Shown: positions 1-6,099 of the stretch, one piece after another
Numbering within the stretch: the first letter of the stretch is position 1
How the letters are laid out: each line of letters begins with the position of its first letter
Assembly (NCBI GenBank): GCA_029859485.1
Contig: JAOUDB010000031.1
Coordinates: forward strand, 1 to 13,547
Direction: 5' to 3'
DNA: 13,547 bases
From: Desulfuromonadales bacterium
GTDB taxonomy: Bacteria > Desulfobacterota > Desulfuromonadia > Desulfuromonadales > BM103
Notes under the pieces: generated by a model
Told to the model about the DNA's origin: nothing
Database searches by the model: none
Seen by the model: the letters and a program-made list of their open reading frames with translations, nothing else
Position numbers and translations under genes: made by a program

Positions 1-1133
1 GTCAGCTCGGCCATCAGGAAGCCGCCGGCGCCCATAACCGGAGGCAGGAACATGCCGCCGATTGATGCAGATGGCTCGATGGCTCCGGCAACGTGCGGCC
101 TGAAGCCGGCCCGTTTCATCAGCGGTATGGTAAAGGCTCCTGTGGAAACTGTATTGGCTATAGCGCTGCCGGAAACCGAACCAAAGAAAGCAGAGGCAAT
201 AACGGCAACCTTTGCCGGACCACCGGTGCTGCGACCGGCCAATGCCAGGGGGAAGTCTATGAAGAACTTGCCCGCGCCCGATTTGTGCAGAAAGGCACCG
301 AAGAAGATAAACAGAATGACATAGGTTGCCAAAACGTTGGCCATGACCCCGAACACCCCGTTGGTTGTCAGGTAAAGTGCGGTACACAGACGCTCAATGC
401 CGAAGCCACGATGGGCGATAATTTCCGGGAAAATGGGCCCAAGATAACCGTAGATAAACATGCCGAGGCCAACAAAAGTCATCGACCAGCCAAGAACTCG
501 TCGGCAGACCTCAAGTGAAAGGACGATTCCGACGATGCTGATCATGGCATCGAGATGAGTCTCTGCGCCGGCCCGGTAATTGAGAACTTCAAATTCATGG
601 ATCCAGTAGTAGACTACGCCCGCCGCTGTCAAAGCGTAAAGGATGTCAGAAAGAGTTGGATTGTTTGGCCATTTCTTCATGAGGACGCTGTCGATAAAGG
701 TTGCGCTTGCTCCAATGACGGCACCTCCCAACAGAATAGCGCCTATCAAGCCCATATTGACATTTACTAACTCAGCATGGAATGCATCAATCGATTCAAA
801 AAAACCAAGCCCTGCAATTGCGGCAGAAATGATGCTGCCTATGATCAAAGAAAGCGGAATGCGCATTCGCGTCGTGCCTGCAGGGTAAAGCAGGAAGACC
901 AACACATAGGTAACAAAAACATAGACCCCGCGATGATACTGGGTCCCAACAGCGGCTAAACCTGCCGTGTAAAAATAGAATAGAACCATGCCACCGCCGA
1001 GCATTGCAACCAGCCATTTAAAGATGCCGGTTGGTGAACGGTAGGACTTGGAATCCTTTTCCATTAATTTTTTTAATTTTTCCTGCTCTGCGGGAGAGAG
1101 GTCTTTTAAATCTTCCTGAAGTTCTATAGCCAT
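1..1133 (-). CDS. TRAP transporter fused permease (DctQ-DctM, 4TM/12TM type), partial at left edge
   Basis: Inner-membrane permease of a tripartite ATP-independent periplasmic (TRAP) transporter, which uses an ion gradient to import an organic acid delivered by a binding protein. I translated 377 codons from the ATG at 1133; the frame stays open to the edge and the C-terminal part is missing. A charged, helical cytoplasmic N-terminus (about 35 residues) is followed by hydrophobic segments forming a DctQ-like part. A DctM-like part comes next, with the family's SGSAIAN stretch followed by TIPLMKRAG, and then the GAIEPSAS and PPVMGAGGFLMAE motifs near the cut. Such fusions normally exceed 600 residues. 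It lies 117 bp downstream of the TAXI binding protein on the same strand, the usual pairing. The start has only a modest upstream AGGCAGG. The substrate cannot be told from sequence. Confidence 0.93.
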   Translation of the reverse strand, partial: MAIELQEDLKDLSPAEQEKLKKLMEKDSKSYRSPTGIFKWLVAMLGGGMVLFYFYTAGLAAVGTQYHRGVYVFVTYVLVFLLYPAGTTRMRIPLSLIIGSIISAAIAGLGFFESIDAFHAELVNVNMGLIGAILLGGAVIGASATFIDSVLMKKWPNNPTLSDILYALTAAGVVYYWIHEFEVLNYRAGAETHLDAMISIVGIVLSLEVCRRVLGWSMTFVGLGMFIYGYLGPIFPEIIAHRGFGIERLCTALYLTTNGVFGVMANVLATYVILFIFFGAFLHKSGAGKFFIDFPLALAGRSTGGPAKVAVIASAFFGSVSGSAIANTVSTGAFTIPLMKRAGFRPHVAGAIEPSASIGGMFLPPVMGAGGFLMAEL

Positions 1134-1199
1134 TCTGCGTACCTGCCTGGTTAGAGATGTGTGTCGCTGCTGATTTTGTAGAAAGTGTCACAGAGTGCA

Positions 1200-1225
1200 G
1201 AAGCGGGGCCGAATGGCCCCGCTTC
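1200..1225 (-). promoter_or_regulatory. Intergenic hairpin between binding protein and permease genes
   Basis: GAAGCGGGGCC and GGCCCCGCTTC form a perfect 11-bp GC-rich stem with a 4-base loop, 25 bp after the binding-protein stop codon. No T-run follows on the minus strand, so it is not a classical terminator. Such hairpins often protect the upstream mRNA end or partly terminate, giving more binding protein than permease. That role is inference. Confidence 0.6.
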
Positions 1226-1250
1226 GCGAACTAAAAGAAATATTTGAACC

Positions 1251-2237
1251 TTATTGACCCATTTGATCCGCGGTCAATGTGAGCCCTTGCTCTTTCCAGA
1301 ACTTCTGTGCGCCGGCATGTACCGGAGTCACGATGCCTGTAAGGGCGCCTTTAACCGACATAGCTTTGGCTGTGCTCTTAACTTTAACCATGTAGGAGAG
1401 ACCTTCTTTGGTGTAGATGTTTGCCAGGGCATTGTAGACATGCTCAGGGGCAACGTCTTTGTTGGCAACCCAAAGAGCAGAATCCTGGAATGACATAACA
1501 TCATAATCAACGCCACTGTAAGTGCCTGCGGGAATAGTAATCGGTGCGTAGAAGGGATACGCCTCAAAGGCGCCACCTTTTTCGCCTGTTTCCCAAGTAG
1601 AAAGGATCTTGATCTTGTTGCTGGCTGCAGCCTGAATAACTGAGCTGTTAGGGAACCCGGCAAAAACCCACATGGCGTCGATCAGGCCATCGCCGATCGC
1701 TGCAGCAGCTTTGCTGTAGCCGATGTACTCAATATTCATGTTGTCCCACAGACCAATGGCACCAAAGAAGCGCTGTGCGGCAGCAGCTGCACCTGAGCCA
1801 GCGCCGCCAACAGCGATGCGCTTGCCTTTGAGGTCAGCAATCGAGTTGATGCCACTCTTCTCGAGAACGATCAGGTGAGCAGGAGCACCATAGAGGAAAG
1901 CCATAGCATGGATGTTGGGATACTTGTTGGTGTCATTCGTCAGGCGGCCATTGCGGGCAAGGTAGGTGTCGCCAGAGTAGGCGATGCCAAAGTCAATTTC
2001 ACCTGAGTTGACGCGACGAGCGTTCTCAACGGAACCGGCAGAAGCCATGTTGGACACTTCAACATTGTCCAGCATTTTAGAGAGACGGGAAGCGATACCG
2101 TTTGAGAAGTACTGGAAGGTGCCGCCTTCGGGACCACCGCCGAAGCCGAGACGGGTTTTTTCTGCGAGGACCGTGGTGGGCAGTGCAAATGCTGCGACCA
2201 GTGCGACTGCACTGACCAAAGAGAGTACTTTTTTCAT
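1251..2237 (-). CDS. TAXI family TRAP transporter solute-binding protein
   Basis: Periplasmic substrate receptor of a TRAP transporter, TAXI (TRAP-associated extracytoplasmic immunogenic) family. At 328 residues it matches the usual 310-340. Residues 1-25 form a signal peptide: MKK, a hydrophobic core, then a VLA cleavage site before EKTRLGFG. The mature N-terminus has the family's GGGPEGGTFQYFSNGIA glycine-rich stretch, and mid-protein there is GKRIAVGGAGSGAAAAAQ, another TAXI hallmark. The start is well supported by AGGAGG 8 bases upstream of the ATG. It is the first gene of the operon, with the fused permease downstream, and a -24/-12 promoter lies about 80 bp upstream of the ATG. TAXI receptors have been linked to glutamate, 2-oxoglutarate or other carboxylates, but specificity cannot be assigned here. 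Confidence 0.95.
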   Translation of the reverse strand: MKKVLSLVSAVALVAAFALPTTVLAEKTRLGFGGGPEGGTFQYFSNGIASRLSKMLDNVEVSNMASAGSVENARRVNSGEIDFGIAYSGDTYLARNGRLTNDTNKYPNIHAMAFLYGAPAHLIVLEKSGINSIADLKGKRIAVGGAGSGAAAAAQRFFGAIGLWDNMNIEYIGYSKAAAAIGDGLIDAMWVFAGFPNSSVIQAAASNKIKILSTWETGEKGGAFEAYPFYAPITIPAGTYSGVDYDVMSFQDSALWVANKDVAPEHVYNALANIYTKEGLSYMVKVKSTAKAMSVKGALTGIVTPVHAGAQKFWKEQGLTLTADQMGQ

Positions 2238-2296
2238 GCTGTTTTGCCTCCTATAATGGGGTTAGTGAAACAAGGGTGAATGCCACTTTCAATTGA

Positions 2297-2309
2297 TGTT
2301 TATTAAACA
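2297..2309. promoter_or_regulatory. Dyad TGTTTA-T-TAAACA over the predicted transcription start
   Basis: A perfect 6+6-bp inverted repeat with one central base. It covers about -5 to +9 of the start site predicted from the adjacent -24/-12 promoter, next to a second palindrome, TCAATTGA (2289-2296). The position suits a repressor site, but AT-rich palindromes also occur by chance. Confidence 0.35.
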
Positions 2310-2316
2310 CCTTAAC

Positions 2317-2331
2317 GCAAGGAAGGTGCCA
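2317..2331 (-). promoter_or_regulatory. Sigma-54 (RpoN) -24/-12 promoter for the TRAP operon
   Basis: On the minus strand the sequence reads TGGCAC-CTTCC-TTGC. This matches every core position of the RpoN consensus TGGCAC-N5-TTGC with exact GG-GC spacing. It predicts a start near 2305 and a leader of about 68 bases before the ATG at 2237. Dicarboxylate TRAP and Dct transporters are classic sigma-54 targets under two-component control. Conversely, sigma-54 dependence implies an activator encoded elsewhere. Confidence 0.8.
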
Positions 2332-2778
2332 TTCTTAAAAAACTGTTTGCAACTTATACATTTAAGCACTAAAGAAGCGGTTTTGCAAGCTCCTGTATGG
2401 TTTTGGTCGTGTTGTTTGCATGTTTCGGTGTGGCTAATCTTGACCTTATGTGGCGGATATTGACCAGATGTGGGTGCTGCTGAAATATGAGTTAAAACGC
2501 TTTTTTGTATTTGCTTGTTTGTGTATGAAAAATATGGTTGGAACGGTTGAGTTTGTTCTCAGCGGGAGCTGTGGATCTTTATCTTCCTGTCTGTGAGCGC
2601 TAGAGATTAAGATATTGTGTATTAGGACTTTCACCACTGAGACATTTGATACTTTAAGGAGTCTAGACGCTTGATCTGCTTGACTGTTGATCTTGTGGTT
2701 GGTATTGGTCAGGGACGTTTCAAGTTTGCAGGCTAATGCAGGTTGTCGTTGATTCTAAACGCTGGATAGGACTGATTC
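2332..2778. other. Divergent intergenic region without a convincing gene
   Basis: The whole gap between the binding-protein and ispE start codons is 541 bp (2238-2778). Besides the sigma-54 promoter and repeats listed separately, I see TTTGCA three times (2346, 2382, 2415). There is also a weak AT-rich imperfect hairpin (2575-2613, 9 bp with one mismatch, 20-base loop). A poor plus-strand sigma-70 candidate for ispE is TTGACT-N17-TATTGG (2680-2708). No reading frame here has a credible start and family resemblance. Confidence 0.6.
2440..2473. repeat. Tandem direct repeat TTGACC-N2-ATGTGG, two copies with 20-bp period
   Basis: TTGACCTTATGTGG (2440-2453) and TTGACCAGATGTGG (2460-2473) share 12 of 14 bases and start exactly 20 bp apart, about two helical turns. 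Relative to the predicted sigma-54 start they lie at roughly -135 to -168, the normal place for an enhancer-binding activator. They could instead act on the plus strand towards ispE. Confidence 0.5.
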
Positions 2779-3621
2779 ATGAAGAAGGTTGTTCACGCAC
2801 CGGCAAAGATTAACCTGTGCCTGCATGTTACGGGTCGCCGCGAAGATGGTTACCACGACCTGGCGACACTGATGCAGAGGGTTGCCATCCAGGATCGTCT
2901 GGAAATTGCCATCTCCAGTGGGACTGAGATAACAGTTTGCTGTCCACGGCTAGTTCTCTCTCCAGGAGTTGAAAATATCGCTGCGCGAGCTGCACGTCTT
3001 TTTCTCTCTTATATAGGAGAGGAGTGCAGTGTAGCAGTGCGGATTGATAAAACGATTCCTGCTGCGGCCGGGATGGGTGGCGGTTCCTCAAACGCTGCAT
3101 CGGTTCTCTTGGCACTGAATGATATGTTGGATGTGAGCCTCTCGCAGAGCGAATTGATAAGTATCGGTGTGACGATCGGAGCAGACGTTCCCTTTTTTCT
3201 TTATGATCAGTCTTCCGCCTGGGCCACTGGCGTTGGCGATAGGTTGCATCCCTGGCCCGGATTGCCGCCAACTACGTTTGTTTTGGTGAATCCTGGTATA
3301 GAAGTTTCGACAGCATGGGTTTTCAAAACTTTGGGGTTGACATGCTCTCGGCCAATCGCTAAAATCCCGAGGTTTCCCGTGAGAACAAGCGGCTTAGTAC
3401 GTCTGCTGCATAATGATCTCGAAGTTGTCACCTGCCAACGTCATCCCGTGATCACGACGATCAAGGAACGTTTGCTTGCTGGCGGTGCTGCCGGGGCGCT
3501 CATGTCCGGTAGCGGACCGACAGTTTTTGGCGTTTTTGACGATCAAGACCAGGCGGTAAAAGTTGCCAAAGTTCTGTCAACGGAAACAGATTGGTGGGTG
3601 CAGGTCGTCAATCCACTGTAG
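2779..3621 (+). CDS. ispE: 4-diphosphocytidyl-2-C-methyl-D-erythritol kinase
   Basis: Cytoplasmic GHMP-family kinase that phosphorylates the 2-hydroxyl of CDP-methylerythritol with ATP, the fourth step of the non-mevalonate (MEP) isoprenoid pathway. At 280 residues it has the normal length. N-terminal APAKINL carries the catalytic Lys10. PAAAGMGGGSSNAA (residues 94-107) is the glycine-rich ATP loop, GADVPFF contains the catalytic Asp136, and LMSGSGPTVFG near the C-terminus is the third GHMP motif. The ATG is preceded only by a modest AGGA. tRNA-Gln begins 15 bp after the stop with no terminator between, so the two are probably cotranscribed. A candidate promoter upstream is weak. Confidence 0.97.
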   Translation: MKKVVHAPAKINLCLHVTGRREDGYHDLATLMQRVAIQDRLEIAISSGTEITVCCPRLVLSPGVENIAARAARLFLSYIGEECSVAVRIDKTIPAAAGMGGGSSNAASVLLALNDMLDVSLSQSELISIGVTIGADVPFFLYDQSSAWATGVGDRLHPWPGLPPTTFVLVNPGIEVSTAWVFKTLGLTCSRPIAKIPRFPVRTSGLVRLLHNDLEVVTCQRHPVITTIKERLLAGGAAGALMSGSGPTVFGVFDDQDQAVKVAKVLSTETDWWVQVVNPL

Positions 3622-3636
3622 TATCGAGTAAAAAAT

Positions 3637-3711
3637 AGGGGCGTCGCCAAGCGGTAAGGCACTGGATTTTGATTCCAGCATTCACAGGTTCGATCCCTGT
3701 CGCCCCTGCCA
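3637..3711 (+). tRNA. tRNA-Gln (anticodon UUG)
   Basis: Cloverleaf folded by eye. The 7-bp acceptor stem is AGGGGCG with CGCCCCT, followed by discriminator G and an encoded CCA. The D arm is GCCAAGCGGTAAGGC. The anticodon stem is CTGGA/TCCAG with loop TTTTGAT, placing the anticodon TTG at 3669-3671. The T arm is ACAGG-TTCGATC-CCTGT. It reads CAA (and CAG by wobble). It sits between ispE and prs, so it is probably processed from the ispE transcript. Confidence 0.97.
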
Positions 3712-3774
3712 CTCGCAAGAATGCTACCTCCGGATGTTTGGGGAGGTCGCTTACATTGATAATGGGTTGAGACA

Positions 3775-3798
3775 CAGGCCATGCATTGACATGGCCTG
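3775..3798 (+). promoter_or_regulatory. Perfect hairpin in the prs leader
   Basis: CAGGCCATG and CATGGCCTG form a 9-bp perfect stem with a 6-base loop, ending 26 bases before the prs start codon. Only AAGTTTCC follows, so it is a poor terminator. A smaller inverted repeat, ACCTCC/GGAGGT (3726-3747), lies between it and the tRNA. They may be processing or leader structures; function unknown. Confidence 0.45.
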
Positions 3799-3824
3799 AA
3801 GTTTCCAGAGAAACAGGTGATGAT

Positions 3825-4766
3825 GTGTTTAAAGAACTGAAGATCTTTACCGGTAATGCAAATCCAGCCCTTGCGCAGGAAATTTGTCGTCACCTCTCCG
3901 TGCCTTTAGCCCAGGCAACCGTCAAGTCTTTCTCCGACGGCGAGATTATGGTTGAAATCAACGAAAACGTCCGCGGTCGAGACGTTTTTGTCGTTCAATC
4001 GACCTGTCAGCCTGCGAATCATAACCTGATGGAGCTGTTGGTTATGATTGATGCCCTGAAACGAGCCTCGGCAGCCCGCATTACAGCAGTTATTCCTTAC
4101 TTCGGTTATGCTCGACAGGATCGCAAGGTTGCTCCGCGGACACCGATCACCAGCAAGCTGGTCGCAGACCTGATTACTACCGCGGGTGCGCAACGGGTTC
4201 TCTGCGTCGATTTGCATGCGGGTCAGATTCAGGGCTTTTTCAACATCCCGGTTGATCATCTCTATGCGGCCCCTGCTGTTCTTGAAGACGTCAAGGGCCG
4301 CTTTAACGAAGAACTTGTGGTTGTTTCTCCAGATGCGGGTGGTACCGAGCGAGCAAGGGCGTTCGCTAAAAGGTTGAATGCCGGTCTTGCGATTATAGAC
4401 AAGCGTCGCAGCGGCGCCAACGTCTCAGAAGTCATGCATATCATCGGTGATGTCGATGGCCGGACCTGTATCATTGTTGATGACATGATCGATACGGCCG
4501 GCACTCTTTGTCAGGCAGCTGCAGCACTCAAGGCCCATGGTGCTGGTGACGTTTATGCTACGGCAACCCATGCGGTCCTCTCCGGGCCTGCACTGGAACG
4601 GATCAACGAAAGCGATCTAAAGGAAGTTCTGGTCTGTAACACAATTCCTACCGAAGAAAAGGTCAAGAATTGTTCACGACTCAGGACGATCTCTGTCGCA
4701 AATATTTTGGCGGAAGCGATCCGTCGTATTCACGGTGATGAATCTGTCAGCTCACTTTTCGTGTAG
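3825..4766 (+). CDS. prs: Ribose-phosphate pyrophosphokinase (PRPP synthetase)
   Basis: Makes phosphoribosyl pyrophosphate from ribose 5-phosphate and ATP, the precursor of purines, pyrimidines, NAD, histidine and tryptophan. I chose the GTG at 3825 (product begins [11 protein letters not shown], 313 residues, the usual length). It has AGGTGAT just upstream and starts at the family's normal N-terminus; a longer frame from TTG 3786 would run through the leader hairpin. Visible motifs: the catalytic flexible-loop stretch [11 protein letters not shown] (91-101), [11 protein letters not shown] with His131, the [10 protein letters not shown] stretch, and the PRPP-binding loop [10 protein letters not shown] (218-227). 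This is a class I, phosphate-activated type enzyme. The neighbours tRNA-Gln, rplY and pth reproduce a cluster order common in bacteria. Confidence 0.96.
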   Translation: MFKELKIFTGNANPALAQEICRHLSVPLAQATVKSFSDGEIMVEINENVRGRDVFVVQSTCQPANHNLMELLVMIDALKRASAARITAVIPYFGYARQDRKVAPRTPITSKLVADLITTAGAQRVLCVDLHAGQIQGFFNIPVDHLYAAPAVLEDVKGRFNEELVVVSPDAGGTERARAFAKRLNAGLAIIDKRRSGANVSEVMHIIGDVDGRTCIIVDDMIDTAGTLCQAAAALKAHGAGDVYATATHAVLSGPALERINESDLKEVLVCNTIPTEEKVKNCSRLRTISVANILAEAIRRIHGDESVSSLFV

Positions 4767-4826
4767 TTGTGACAGAAACCAATAAAGAAACTAAATTAAG
4801 AAGTTCAAGGATGGAGGAATAGATAA

Positions 4827-5465
4827 ATGGCCAAATCGGTACTGAATGTAGAAACGCGAGTTCGCACAGGTAAGGGCGGCTCTCGCAAGGTCCGTCAGGA
4901 CGGCCTGGTGCCTGCAGTAGTTTATGGAAAAGGCGTTGAGGCACTTAACCTTCGTCTTGACCCGAAAGCTCTGCAGAAGGCAGTTGCCACCGAAGCTGGC
5001 TGGAACACCCTGATTACCCTCAAGGGAAATGGCCCATTTGATGGTCTGGTTGTTATCCTTAAGGATATGCAGATTGATGCGATCCGTCGAAATCCAATGC
5101 ATGTTGATTTCCTGGCGATCGACCTGAATAAAACCCTGGCCGTCATGGTTCCCGTGCAGCCTGTTGGTAAGTCTAAAGGCGAAATTGAAGGTGGTACCTT
5201 GCAGTTGGTTCGTCATGAGGTGGAAGTTTACTGTCTGCCGACCAATATCCCGACTTCCCTCGAAATTGATGTCACCGCCTTGAATATCGGTGAGGTTGTC
5301 CATATTGATGAACTTTCTCTTCCTGAAGGTGTTGAGTCCCAGCACGATGTCAACTTCACGGTGCTGACTGTTGTTGGTCGCATGGCTGAAGAAGTTGAGG
5401 TCGGTGAAGAGGGTGAAGAGGGCGAAGAGGAAGTCGTCACTGAAGAGGCTGCTGACGAAGAGTAG
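4827..5465 (+). CDS. rplY: 50S ribosomal protein L25/general stress protein Ctc
   Basis: Binds 5S rRNA in the large ribosomal subunit. At 212 residues it is the long, two-domain Ctc/TL5 form, not the 94-residue E. coli type. Residues about 1-93 are the 5S-binding L25 domain and about 100-185 the C-terminal TL5 domain. A strongly acidic tail of about 25 residues follows (GEE repeats). The start is firm: ATG with GGAGGA 8 bases upstream. It lies 60 bp after prs with no terminator between, and pth follows 11 bp after its stop, so prs-rplY-pth look like one transcript. In Firmicutes ctc is stress-induced; nothing here shows that. Confidence 0.96.
   Translation: MAKSVLNVETRVRTGKGGSRKVRQDGLVPAVVYGKGVEALNLRLDPKALQKAVATEAGWNTLITLKGNGPFDGLVVILKDMQIDAIRRNPMHVDFLAIDLNKTLAVMVPVQPVGKSKGEIEGGTLQLVRHEVEVYCLPTNIPTSLEIDVTALNIGEVVHIDELSLPEGVESQHDVNFTVLTVVGRMAEEVEVGEEGEEGEEEVVTEEAADEE
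5403..5429 (+). repeat. 9-bp tandem repeat in rplY encoding Gly-Glu-Glu, three units
   Basis: GGTGAAGAG twice followed by GGCGAAGAG, in frame, encoding three GEE units of the acidic tail. Units are identical except for one silent change, a likely product of replication slippage. Confidence 0.85.
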
Positions 5466-5476
5466 GCGAGGCGCTT

Positions 5477-6052
5477 TTGAAGTTGATCGTCGGGTTGGGC
5501 AACCCTGGTATTGAATATGCCGAAACTCGCCACAATATAGGCTTTATGGTTGCCGGTTGTCTGGCAGACAGAGCCGGTATCGCGCTGAAACGTAAAGGTT
5601 ATCACGGTCTTTATGGTGTGGGGCGAATCGTTGGCGAAGAGGTGACGATCCTGTTGCCGCAAACATTCATGAATCGCAGTGGCGCAAGCGTCGTTCCTGC
5701 TTATCAATCCCTCGGTGTTGAGCCGGGGGATTTGATTGTGGTTCACGACGAAATTGACCTGGCTTTTGGCTCCCTTCGGGTCAAAGTCGGTGGTGGCCAT
5801 GGCGGGCATAACGGCCTGCGTAGCATTGGCTCTGCTCTCGGCGAATCGGGTTACAATAGATTGCGCATGGGTGTGGGACGACCTCCGGGAGGGGGTGACG
5901 TCTCAGGGCATGTCTTAAGCCGATTCAATGCAGCAGAGCGTAAACAGCTCGGAACATATATAGATGTAGCGACTGACGCCCTTGAGATGCTTTTGCGTGA
6001 AGGGGCTCAGCAAGCTATGAATAGTTATAACAATCGTGAAATATTAACCTGA
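5477..6052 (+). CDS. pth: Peptidyl-tRNA hydrolase
   Basis: Cleaves the ester bond of peptidyl-tRNA that drops off stalled ribosomes, recycling tRNA in the cytoplasm. It has 191 residues, the standard length. The start is the TTG at 5477, giving MKLIVGLGNPG, the exact family N-terminus; GAGG lies 5 bases upstream and no alternative start fits. Active-site residues are present: Asn9, His19 in the TRHNIGF motif, Asn66 in FMNRSG and Asp91 in VHDEIDL, plus GGHGGHNGLRSI. The gene begins 11 bp after the rplY stop, so translation is probably coupled. The TTG start suggests deliberately modest expression. Confidence 0.96.
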   Translation: MKLIVGLGNPGIEYAETRHNIGFMVAGCLADRAGIALKRKGYHGLYGVGRIVGEEVTILLPQTFMNRSGASVVPAYQSLGVEPGDLIVVHDEIDLAFGSLRVKVGGGHGGHNGLRSIGSALGESGYNRLRMGVGRPPGGGDVSGHVLSRFNAAERKQLGTYIDVATDALEMLLREGAQQAMNSYNNREILT

Positions 6053-6099
6053 GCGTAACTACTTAACTCAGCACAAAGATTAAGAGAGGAACTAAAAAA

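Noticed and set aside
52..518. Plus-strand reading frames at the left edge
   Set aside because: They are antisense to the TRAP permease, whose minus-strand translation has clear family motifs.
2575..2613. Imperfect hairpin as a small RNA or terminator
   Set aside because: AT-rich, 20-base loop and one mismatch; no promoter or T-run supports it.
2446..2637. Minus-strand 63-codon reading frame in the intergenic region
   Set aside because: No ribosome binding site, composition unlike its neighbours, and it runs across the direct repeats; looks like chance.
2671..2736. Possible 21-residue peptide from TTG 2671 with AAGGAG 10 bases upstream, before ispE
   Set aside because: No recognisable similarity, rare start codon and tiny size; the binding site could be chance.
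3786..3824. Longer prs N-terminus from TTG 3786
   Set aside because: It would translate half of the leader hairpin and has no family counterpart; GTG 3825 has a binding site and the normal N-terminus.
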